A stretch of 64,000 nucleotides of DNA from the NCBI RefSeq assembly GCF_003415655.1, contig NZ_QRHC01000002.1, positions 248,008 to 312,007 of the forward strand, in the 5' to 3' direction. The notes beneath the pieces are model-generated. The model saw only the letters and a program-made list of their open reading frames with translations. It ran no database searches and was not told where the DNA came from. A program made the position numbers and the translations under genes. The stretch's first letter is position 1, and the number at the start of each line of letters is the position of its first letter. The stretch comes from Vibrio maerlii. Lineage in GTDB: Bacteria; Pseudomonadota; Gammaproteobacteria; Enterobacterales; Vibrionaceae. Positions 1 through 7,431 of the stretch are shown here, one piece after another.

Positions 1-315
1 GATAAGGTAGTGGCGGTGATGGAAGCCAACAATGTAAATATAAACTCCACAGTTGTCGTTGCCAATGAAACGAAAGAAGCTCTCAATAATATGGAAGGAG
101 CTCTCGATCAAACCAATAACATGGTCGCACAAATTGCCGCTGCGGCAGAACAACAAGGCAGCGTCGCGAACGATATGAGTGAAAACGTTTCAACTATACA
201 CCTCTCAACTGGAGAAATAAGCCAAGCTACTGAGCACTTGGCAATTCAAATTCAAGAAATGGTGATATTAGCAGAGGAACTCCAACAACAGCTTAATTAC
301 TTCAAGTTGAGCTAG
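1..315 (+). CDS. Methyl-accepting chemotaxis protein, C-terminal fragment
   Basis: The reading frame is open from the first base, so this is the 3' end of a longer gene cut by the window edge. The 104 visible residues are a low-complexity Ala/Gln/Asn/Glu-rich helix with heptad character. The stretch AQIAAAAEQQGSVANDMSEN is typical of the descending arm of the cytoplasmic signalling coiled coil of bacterial chemoreceptors, which act on the CheA/CheW array. The protein ends in LNYFKLS, a common kind of Vibrio chemoreceptor tail. No sensor domain is visible, so the ligand cannot be guessed. Confidence 0.8.
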   Translation, partial: DKVVAVMEANNVNINSTVVVANETKEALNNMEGALDQTNNMVAQIAAAAEQQGSVANDMSENVSTIHLSTGEISQATEHLAIQIQEMVILAEELQQQLNYFKLS

Positions 316-525
316 AGACTAAAACAGATGCGAGTAGCGAGAATCACTATTCGCATCAACCTTCATTTATAAAACACCACCCCATAAAATTAAAAAATGT
401 TACTCAGCTCACATTAATTCGATCATCAAAATGACAGTAGAGCACCCCATAAACTCCACATTTATTCGGGGCAATGATCATGAGCAAAGATGTGAAGCTC
501 ACAATATTACGCGGTGCTCAAAGTA
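316..525. other. Intergenic stretch before the IS element
   Basis: About 210 bases lie between the chemoreceptor stop and the left inverted repeat of the insertion sequence. I see no convincing gene. A 7-bp inverted pair (GAGCACC at 440-446 and GGTGCTC at 513-519) brackets the last part, which may be older mobile-element debris, but this is weak. Confidence 0.3.
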
Positions 526-1815
526 GGTTCATTGCGGCTTTCCGGGGAAAGCCGCTATTATCTTCATAAAGAAGTATTCCGTATCTCGGTATCCATAGCC
601 CATTCTTTTGATTAGCTTAATCTTGTTATTGATCCCTTCCAAAGTACATGTATTTAGATGATATGTAGCTGACGCCACTATCCCATGAAGATAGGGTTTC
701 AGTTTTCTAGCAAAGTCTATGAGCGGTTTGATCCCACTTTCATGGACCTGTTGCCACCACACCTCCCAGAGTTCATTAGTCTGTTTCTCTGAGCTGCAAT
801 ACCAGAGCTCTTTGAGTTGAGCACCTAGCAAATGGGTCACCATTAAGTCACGATTGACCGCAAGTATCTCATCCAGATAACTCTGTTGCTTAGTGTTTAA
901 GTTCTCTTGATTTTTCAGTAGCACCCAACGGGAGCGTTTGATCCAACGCCGAGCATTTTTGTCATCTTTCAGTTGATTCGCTTGATCAACTCGGACCCTA
1001 TCCATCACTTCTCGACCAAACTTAGCGACGACATGAAAGAGGTCATACACGATACGTGCATTAGGACAATGAGCTTGGACTTCTAGGTCAAAAGCTGTGT
1101 TCATATCCATTGCCACAACTTCGATATTTTGAGCGTATTCTCCAAGATTTTCAAAGAAGGGACGTATGTCCTTTCGTGCTCTACCTAGACCAATCCAGAG
1201 CACTTGGTGCGTTTGTGCATCTGCGATAACTGTGGCATAACGATGCCCCTTGATATGGCAAATTCGTCCTTGACGAGTTGACGCAACTGACTCCATGGAA
1301 CGTCAGGCACCACACGCTTTAAGCGTTGCTTATCCACCTCTTTAATGGTGTGCCAGTGCACACCAGTAAGCTCAGAAATATGCTTGAAGGGTAAAAGTGG
1401 TAGTAGTTTTTCAATGTACTCAATCAGTCGGTTAGTGAGGCGAGAGTATGGCTTAACCCAAGAGATAGCTTCAGTTTTAATGCCACAGCTAAAGCATTTG
1501 ATACGTCGAGTCTGGACGAGTAACTCGACAAGTGTGCCAAGGATCATCGCTTCTTTAAGCGTTCGCCACTGAGTATCGTGGATAGACTCAGAGGCTCTAC
1601 CGCAAGGGCAGAATGCAATTGAGTCAGGAACTAGGGTGATAGATATTAATGAGTCAGTTTTATGAGACTTTACGATCTGAAAGCCTTCCCAGAATGACGA
1701 TAGGAAAGTATTATTCGGCATGAAAACGGTAGTCTGTGAAAGGTTGTGTTTGGCGATGTAACCTTACCACTAACTACCGTTTTTGTTTTCAGTTCCCGCT
1801 TACCTGCGAAGAACC
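526..1815 (-). mobile_element. ISL3-family insertion sequence (decayed)
   Basis: A transposase gene of ISL3 type is enclosed by imperfect terminal inverted repeats of about 24 bp. The left end starts GGTTCATTGCGG at 526, and the right end read on the minus strand starts GGTTCTTCGCAG at 1815; roughly 14 of 24 positions agree. The GGTTCTT-type end is usual for ISL3 elements. The flanking octamers (518-525 and 1816-1823) do not match, so no target duplication is visible; the copy is old or recombined. The transposase is frameshifted, so the element is probably immobile without help in trans. Confidence 0.75.
529..1721 (-). pseudogene. ISL3-family transposase, frameshifted
   Basis: Two overlapping minus-strand frames together make one transposase. 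The N-terminal part (1721 down to about 1252) has the zinc-ribbon-like cysteines CPCG and CFSC, the SWVKPYSRLT stretch and the HISELTGVHWHTIK helix-turn-helix. The C-terminal part (about 1251 to 529) has KGHRYATVIAD, WIGLGRARKDIRPF, MDMNTAFDLEVQ and a final ERMGYGYRDT-like end typical of DDE ISL3 enzymes. The frames would join as DEFAIS plus KGHRYATVI if one base were restored between 1251 and 1252. There is no slippery homopolymer there, so a one-base deletion is more likely than programmed frameshifting. The stop codon lies in the left inverted repeat. Confidence 0.85.
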
Positions 1816-1849
1816 TTGAATAAGCCCCTTTCTGATCCATACCCGGTGT

Positions 1850-2698
1850 TTAACAACTGACTAAATCGTTATTTTGATAATGCTTGTAACCGTTTCTTCC
1901 TTGCTCTTTTACCTGATAGAGCGCCCTGTCAGCTTCACGAAAAATTCGGCTAAAGGTGTCGATTGAGTATAAAGAAGTTGCTGCGCCAATGCTCAATCGA
2001 ATAGGAATAGATTTGATTGACAGCGATTGAGTTGCGCTACTTTGAATACGCTCCATAATCTTAATGGCTTCGCTTTCTGAAGTATTTGGGCAGGTAATCA
2101 CAAACTCGTCGCCTCCCCAACGCGCTAGGTAATCAGAGGACCGAATGTTCTCTTGTAGGTGTTTCTTCACAGAGATTAACACTTCATCCCCAAGTTGGTG
2201 CCCATGGGAGTCATTAAAATGCTTAAAGTGATCGACATCAACAATAAGTATCGATGTGTTGCGTTTCTTTTTCTCACCCTTCTCAAGCTCTGTTTGAGTG
2301 ATTCGCTCGATAGCAAACTTGTTGTAAGCGTTGGTATGAGCATCTCGATTCAACAACTGCTTTTGTCTGCTCAATCTCAACTGAACCCCAATGGCTATCA
2401 AAACGATTCCAGCTAAAGCAAGTACATCTCCCAGCAAGAAATCTATGATTTCATGATCATTCAACCAAGGTTGAAACTCTTGCACTTCCTCCATACATTC
2501 GAAGACCTTATTCCCCAACAGCAGCAAAAATCCGCCTCTAACTACTGGAACAAATGTCTCGTATCCGACGAAAAATACAAACATAACGACAATAAGCGTT
2601 ACATACTCAAAGATAAAGCTAGAAAAATCAGCTATATGAAAGAGACAAAAGAACGAGGTAGCAAAGATACCTAACAAGATGGCGACAAATTTATCCAT
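1850..2698 (-). CDS. Membrane-anchored diguanylate cyclase (GGDEF)
   Basis: The 282-residue product should make the second messenger c-di-GMP from two GTP. The N-terminal ~110 residues hold three to four hydrophobic segments, then a short linker and a GGDEF domain. The catalytic motif RWGGDEF is intact near residues 195-199. An RSSD motif stands exactly five residues before it, the position of the inhibitory I-site, so product feedback is expected. Substrate-contact residues DVDHFKHFND precede it. No PAS or other named sensor is recognised, so the membrane part may sense the signal. I chose the ATG at 2698; an in-frame TTG at 2707 would add three residues. The gene stands alone beside the IS element. 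Confidence 0.88.
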   Translation of the reverse strand: MDKFVAILLGIFATSFFCLFHIADFSSFIFEYVTLIVVMFVFFVGYETFVPVVRGGFLLLLGNKVFECMEEVQEFQPWLNDHEIIDFLLGDVLALAGIVLIAIGVQLRLSRQKQLLNRDAHTNAYNKFAIERITQTELEKGEKKKRNTSILIVDVDHFKHFNDSHGHQLGDEVLISVKKHLQENIRSSDYLARWGGDEFVITCPNTSESEAIKIMERIQSSATQSLSIKSIPIRLSIGAATSLYSIDTFSRIFREADRALYQVKEQGRNGYKHYQNNDLVSC

Positions 2699-2864
2699 GG
2701 GAGGCAATAGAGAATCAATTAAATCGTGACTAAAAATACTAAATCAATAAAAGATATTAATCTATACAAATCACAATGACGAGAATATAAGGTTTATTAA
2801 CTCAATCACCCGAGCAATATGTGCGAGTACTCACGACTTATTGTCGATTTATCACAATTCAACA

Positions 2865-3809
2865 TCATCTATTTAACCCTTTTAGATAATCCACAATCAC
2901 ATCCGTCAGCTTTTGATTTGAACTTGGTGACAATATATCGCCAGCAAGCAGATGCTGAACATAGTCCTTTGAATGCTCAAAAGGAGTGATTTGATTGTTG
3001 GGATTGGTCATTCGATTTGCGTGATAAAGGATTAACTCGGTATCGACAACCCTGTCCTTTGGCGAATAGAGAGTTAATACCGGTACTTCAACATGATCTA
3101 GCAATCGCCGCGTGGTTTCTACCGTGCCCATCATGGTCACCAGAGCACGCGAATGATAGGTTTCTGTCCAGTATTTAGCGTGCAGATCATTGCGAGGTTT
3201 AAAGCCTCGATACTTTCCAACAACCGAACGTGCAAGTTGTTCACCCCAAGGAAGCAACAGCATTTCACTGTTTGTGTCCTTGGGACCAAAATTTGGTGAG
3301 ACTAAAATAATGGCCGCAAGACTCTCACTACACCATGGCTGACTTCCTAGCCAAACCGCTAATGTGCCACCTGTCGAGGTTCCGATGAGCACCACTTGCT
3401 CACCGAGTTGCTTGGCAAGCTGACAGGCTTCAGCCGCATCACTCAACCAATCTTCGACATTAGGTTCACCCATTGCGTCACTGTCCCTGCCATGGCCGGA
3501 TAATCGCGTCTCTATCAAGTTAGCACCCAGTCGATTCGCTACCCACTCAGGGACGGGAGCGAGTTCTTGGCGAGAAGATGAGAAACCATGCAAATACACC
3601 ACGGAATAAGGCGTTTTTTCTACTGAATCATCCTGCATCAGGATTCGCTTTTCGGTTCCATCAATGATACCTAGCGACGCAACTTCACTCGACAAAAATG
3701 CTTGAGGAGATGTTGCTTGAGGCTTTATATGATGCTCAACCTGTACCCTTGGCCCAAAAGCGAATACCCCAGACAAGACGATACAAATTAACGCGATGGA
3801 CTTATACAC
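2865..3809 (-). CDS. Alpha/beta hydrolase (carboxylesterase / S33-like)
   Basis: The 314-residue protein begins with a hydrophobic segment (residues 3-18) that may be a signal peptide or anchor, suggesting an exported hydrolase. The fold is shown by VVYLHGFSSS (oxyanion-hole HG), the nucleophile elbow GTSTGG, the acid loop SPKDRVVD and a C-terminal EHSKDYVQHLL region supplying the histidine. It resembles monoglyceride-lipase or serine-aminopeptidase-like hydrolases; the substrate is not predictable. The start is GTG at 3809, with AAAGGGA about 7 bases upstream. It lies just downstream of the small gene at 3864-4205 on the same strand, 54 bases away, and may be co-transcribed with it. Confidence 0.8.
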   Translation of the reverse strand: MYKSIALICIVLSGVFAFGPRVQVEHHIKPQATSPQAFLSSEVASLGIIDGTEKRILMQDDSVEKTPYSVVYLHGFSSSRQELAPVPEWVANRLGANLIETRLSGHGRDSDAMGEPNVEDWLSDAAEACQLAKQLGEQVVLIGTSTGGTLAVWLGSQPWCSESLAAIILVSPNFGPKDTNSEMLLLPWGEQLARSVVGKYRGFKPRNDLHAKYWTETYHSRALVTMMGTVETTRRLLDHVEVPVLTLYSPKDRVVDTELILYHANRMTNPNNQITPFEHSKDYVQHLLAGDILSPSSNQKLTDVIVDYLKGLNR

Positions 3810-3863
3810 TATTTATTCCCTTTGCTTTTCAGTGTCAGCGGCAAATTCCTAAATTTATCGCTA

Positions 3864-4205
3864 TCAGAAGCTACTGAATGAATCCGGCTGCGCTTTATCT
3901 TGATCCCAACCAGAGAGCTCAATATTAATGAGTGATTTACGTTGTTCGTTACATATCGAAGCGATATTGATAATGGGTAGTTGGCTACGAAATTGCGCGG
4001 TAAGGATTAATTTCTTATTCTCACTAAGACCTTGACGGATAAACGTTACGATTGACTGAGTATCAACGTCATGAGCATCTTCCATCACCAGAATGTCGGA
4101 GTCGCCTTTGCATTGTTCTAGCAACCAAGAGGCCGCAACTTTTTCGAAACTGGTCAGCACGATAACATCTTTGGATTCAATTAGCGTTTTCAGTTCTGCT
4201 TGCAT
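3864..4205 (-). CDS. Hypothetical protein, 113 aa
   Basis: I do not recognise this protein. It starts at ATG 4205 with a good ribosome site (GGAAGGA, 6 bases upstream), which supports a real gene. The sequence is alpha/beta. DILVMEDAHD around residues 37-46 looks like a Walker B strand, and KLILTAQFRSQ around 66-76 like the following sensor strand of a P-loop ATPase, but no Walker A motif exists. It could be a degenerate AAA-like or STAND-type fold, or these resemblances could be chance. It is likely cytosolic, with no signal peptide or membrane segment. Confidence 0.6.
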   Translation of the reverse strand: MQAELKTLIESKDVIVLTSFEKVAASWLLEQCKGDSDILVMEDAHDVDTQSIVTFIRQGLSENKKLILTAQFRSQLPIINIASICNEQRKSLINIELSGWDQDKAQPDSFSSF

Positions 4206-4285
4206 AACTCATCCTTCCTTAAACACAGCACCAATATAACAGCGAATAAGCTATCACGTTGGTTGTGCCTAAACGACCAATGAAA

Positions 4286-4318
4286 AAATGGGCCGCCGAG
4301 AAACTCGACAGCCCATTT
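4286..4318 (-). terminator. Rho-independent terminator after gldA
   Basis: A 15-bp stem with one mismatch (4286-4300 against 4304-4318) and a 3-base loop is followed, on the minus strand, by a T-rich run. It lies 32 bases after the gldA stop. Confidence 0.85.
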
Positions 4319-4349
4319 GAGATCTAAATTTTAGATATTGTGCTCGAGA

Positions 4350-5435
4350 TTAAAGAGAGCCTAGCTCGTTCGCCGTCAGCATTGCAGAAAGCACTAGCTC
4401 AGGTGTAACCACAAATGGCATGTTGTGGATAGTTTCACCCTCTGCACATGATGCTTCCGCTACTTCTAGTAGCTTGTCACGATTGATTTCCGATACACCC
4501 ATCTCTTTCAGGTTCGTTGGTAGACCCACAGAGCGACAGAAAGTGATCACTTCGTTGATCTCTTCCATTGGAGCGTTTTCAAGTACTAACTGAGTAAGAG
4601 TACCGAATGCTACCTTCTCACCGTGGTATAGGTGGTGACACTCTTCTAGCTTAGTTAGACCATTGTGAATCGCGTGAGCCGCAGCAAGACCTGAAGATTC
4701 AAAACCGATACCACTTAGGTAAGTGTTTGCTTCAATGATGTTTTCTACTGCAGTAGACGATAGGTTTTGGTCACAAGCAATCTTCGCTTTTAGGCCATCT
4801 GCGATCAGCGTTTCGTAACACAGCTTCGCTAGAGCCTGAGCTGAACGTGTTGGTGCACCGCCCGCCATCGTCGCTTTACCAGAAGCAGCATTTGCACGCG
4901 CTTCAAAGTAAGTAGATAGAGCATCACCCATACCCGCAACTAATAGACGCGTTGGCGCACCCGCGATGATTTGCGTATCCATGATCACCATGTTCGGGTT
5001 GCTCGGGTACAGCAGGTACTCGCTGAATTCACCTTCTTCAGTGTAGATTACTGATAGCGCACTGGTTGGTGCGTCAGTAGATGCGATAGTCGGTACAACA
5101 ACCACAGGCAGTTTTGAGTAGAACGCCATTGCTTTCGCTGTATCCAGTGTTTTACCACCACCGATACCCACGATCACTTCTGCACCAAATGCGTTCGCTT
5201 TTTCAATTAGACGCTCAATTTCAGGACGGCTACATTCGCCACCGAACTGCTCTAGAGATAGTTCTACATCCGCTTGGTCACAGCTTGTTTGTACTTGAGC
5301 GCCAACCAGCTCAGCTACAAAACCGTCTGCAATTGCTAAAACCTTAGTACCAAGTGGTTTCACGTATTCACCGATGCTGCCTAGCACATTTGCGCCTTGT
5401 ACATATTTGCTTGGTGAAATGATGATCTTATCCAT
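4350..5435 (-). CDS. gldA: Glycerol dehydrogenase
   Basis: The 361-residue protein matches the Fe/Zn-dependent NAD-linked glycerol dehydrogenase family in length and motifs. It has the NAD-binding GGGKTLDTAK near residues 93-102 and VPTIASTDAPTSALSV near 115-130. Metal ligands are expected from the conserved Asp in GMGDALSTYFEA and the histidines of SGLAAAHAIHNGL and HHLYHGEKVAFG. It interconverts glycerol and dihydroxyacetone, and enzymes of this family also reduce hydroxyacetone to 1,2-propanediol. It is divergent from dhaKLM across 288 bases, which fits a glycerol oxidation then dihydroxyacetone phosphorylation route. The ATG at 5435 follows AGAGG at a good distance. Confidence 0.95.
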   Translation of the reverse strand: MDKIIISPSKYVQGANVLGSIGEYVKPLGTKVLAIADGFVAELVGAQVQTSCDQADVELSLEQFGGECSRPEIERLIEKANAFGAEVIVGIGGGKTLDTAKAMAFYSKLPVVVVPTIASTDAPTSALSVIYTEEGEFSEYLLYPSNPNMVIMDTQIIAGAPTRLLVAGMGDALSTYFEARANAASGKATMAGGAPTRSAQALAKLCYETLIADGLKAKIACDQNLSSTAVENIIEANTYLSGIGFESSGLAAAHAIHNGLTKLEECHHLYHGEKVAFGTLTQLVLENAPMEEINEVITFCRSVGLPTNLKEMGVSEINRDKLLEVAEASCAEGETIHNMPFVVTPELVLSAMLTANELGSL

Positions 5436-5579
5436 GTAGGGCCTCTTAAAATTTGTAAGTTATTGGTTTTTATATGGGTCTTACGACCTCTTTGTATCTG
5501 TATGTGGGCATTTCGCCCTTAGGAACACCTTCATATAACCAGTAAAATAAAATCCACACAGTGAGCAAGGACACATTTG

Positions 5580-5593
5580 TGTAAACGTATACA
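5580..5593. promoter_or_regulatory. Palindrome in the gldA/dhaK divergent promoter
   Basis: TGTAAACGTATACA is a near-perfect 14-bp palindrome (one mismatched pair) with a central CG, the general shape of LacI/GalR-family operators. It sits between divergent gldA and dhaK. No LacI-type or DhaR-type regulator is encoded in this window, so the binding protein is unknown. Confidence 0.3.
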
Positions 5594-5723
5594 TGGATAA
5601 TTTATCAAATTTGAGCCATGTCACTTTTCTGTCGATTTTTGTCATATATCTTACAAATAGAAGCCCAGTATCAGGAAGCATAACCTGAACCCTACTTAAA
5701 CTTTCGAATAAGAAGTACTAATA

Positions 5724-6788
5724 ATGAAAAAACTAATCAATCGCGTAGAAGACGTTGTGTCTGAACAAGTCGAAGGTCTTGTTCTCGCTCACCCAGAGCT
5801 AAAACTAAACACGGATCCATACTTCATCTATCACGACAAGAATCAAGGCAAAGTATCCTTGGTATCAGGTGGTGGTTCTGGTCACGAGCCTCTGCACGCA
5901 GGTTTCATTGGTGAAGGCATGCTAACCGCCGCTTGCCCTGGCGCAGTATTCACGTCTCCAACGCCAGATCAAATGATCGAATGTGGTAAAGCTATTCCAA
6001 ACGAGGAAGGCGTGCTTTACTTCATCAAAAACTACACTGGTGACGTACTGAACTTCGAAATGGCAGTAGAAATGCTGCACATGGAAGGCATCAAGGTTGG
6101 TTCTGTACTGATCGATGACGACGTGGCAGTAAAGGATTCAGCGTACACAGCAGGCCGTCGTGGTGTAGCAGCTACGGTATTGATCGAAAAGATCGTTGGC
6201 GCAGCAGCACAAGCAGGCAAAGACATTGATTACTGTGAACAACTGGCAGCAAAACTGAATAACCGCTCTCGCTCATTTGGTGTTGCTCTTTCTGCATGTG
6301 TGGTTCCGGCAAACGGCAAGCCATCTTTCACGCTAGAAGATAATGAAATGGAGTTTGGCGTAGGTATCCACGGTGAAGCGGGCATTGAGCGCCGCGAATA
6401 CAAAGATGTCGACACTACCACTTCTCAGATGCTTGAAGAATTAATGGGCTCTCAGCCTTACACTCGTACTATCCGCACTTGGGATCGTGAAGCTGGCGAT
6501 TGGGTAGAAAACGAAGTCACTACCGAAGAATTCAATACTGGTGATGACCTAATCGTATTGGTTAACGGCCTAGGTGGCACACCAGAGTCTGAGCTATACG
6601 GCGCTTACCGTAAGGTTCACAAAGAGATCACAGAAGCTGGCTTCAACATCGCAGCCTCACTGGTCGGTGATTACTGTACATCACTGAACATGGAAGGCTT
6701 CTCTATCACTCTTCTAAAAGCGGACAAAGAAACACTAGACCTTTGGAACGCACCAGTAAATACACCTGCTCTACGTTGGGGTTGCTAA
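5724..6788 (+). CDS. dhaK: PTS-dependent dihydroxyacetone kinase, DhaK subunit
   Basis: The 354-residue protein binds dihydroxyacetone covalently through a histidine and receives phosphate from DhaL. It begins with the family pattern MKKLINRVEDVV and has VSGGGSGHEPLHAGFIGEGM near residues 47-66. The hemiaminal-forming His lies in GVGIHGEAGIERRE near residue 219, where E. coli DhaK has GIHGEPG. Its partner dhaL starts 2 bases after the stop, and dhaM follows, so dhaKLM is one operon. The E. coli-type activator gene dhaR is absent here. The start has AAGAAG upstream. Confidence 0.95.
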   Translation: MKKLINRVEDVVSEQVEGLVLAHPELKLNTDPYFIYHDKNQGKVSLVSGGGSGHEPLHAGFIGEGMLTAACPGAVFTSPTPDQMIECGKAIPNEEGVLYFIKNYTGDVLNFEMAVEMLHMEGIKVGSVLIDDDVAVKDSAYTAGRRGVAATVLIEKIVGAAAQAGKDIDYCEQLAAKLNNRSRSFGVALSACVVPANGKPSFTLEDNEMEFGVGIHGEAGIERREYKDVDTTTSQMLEELMGSQPYTRTIRTWDREAGDWVENEVTTEEFNTGDDLIVLVNGLGGTPESELYGAYRKVHKEITEAGFNIAASLVGDYCTSLNMEGFSITLLKADKETLDLWNAPVNTPALRWGC

Positions 6789-6789
6789 T

Positions 6790-7428
6790 ATGTCTGAGAT
6801 TAACAAACAACACATCCTTACTTGGCTAAACAACTGTGGTGACGTGTACGCACAAAACCGCGATATGCTGACGGAACTAGACGCTGCGATTGGCGATGCT
6901 GACCACGGCCTAAACATGGATCGCGGCTTTGCAGACGTAGTATCTAAGCTGCCAACGGTTGAAGACAAAGACATCGGTACTATTTTCAAAACCGTTGGCA
7001 TGTCGCTACTAAGCAAAGTAGGCGGTGCTTCAGGCCCACTTTACGGCACATTCTTTATCCGTGCAGCAAGCAAAGCAAACGGCAAAGAAGCACTGACACT
7101 GGCTGAGTTCACCGACGCGCTACAAGCGGGTGTGGATGGTGTAGTAAGCCGTGGTAAAGCAAACCCAGCAGACAAGACAATGTGTGACGTTTGGTGGGAC
7201 GTGATTGCAACGTCAAAAGATTGCCTAGAGCAAGGTTCGACGGTATCTAACTCGCTAAGCGCAATGGCGATTTCTGCAGAACAAGCTGTTGAGAAAACGG
7301 TACCTATGATCGCGAAGAAAGGTCGTGCAAGTTACCTAGGCGAGCGCAGCGTTGGTCACGCAGACCCAGGTGCAACCTCCACCAAGCTTATGATTCAAGA
7401 GCTTAGCAACGTGGTGTGTGAGGCGTAA
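6790..7428 (+). CDS. dhaL: PTS-dependent dihydroxyacetone kinase, ADP-binding DhaL subunit
   Basis: The 212-residue protein is the nucleotide-binding subunit that carries a tightly held ADP, rephosphorylated by DhaM, and passes the phosphate to dihydroxyacetone on DhaK. It shows the metal/ADP site AAIGDADHGLNMDRGF near residues 28-43, including the three conserved Asp/His positions. GGASGPLYGTFF and the C-terminal GHADPGATST loop are also present. Length and motifs are normal for DhaL. The start codon follows the dhaK stop by one base, implying translational coupling. Confidence 0.95.
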   Translation: MSEINKQHILTWLNNCGDVYAQNRDMLTELDAAIGDADHGLNMDRGFADVVSKLPTVEDKDIGTIFKTVGMSLLSKVGGASGPLYGTFFIRAASKANGKEALTLAEFTDALQAGVDGVVSRGKANPADKTMCDVWWDVIATSKDCLEQGSTVSNSLSAMAISAEQAVEKTVPMIAKKGRASYLGERSVGHADPGATSTKLMIQELSNVVCEA

Positions 7429-7431
7429 TCT

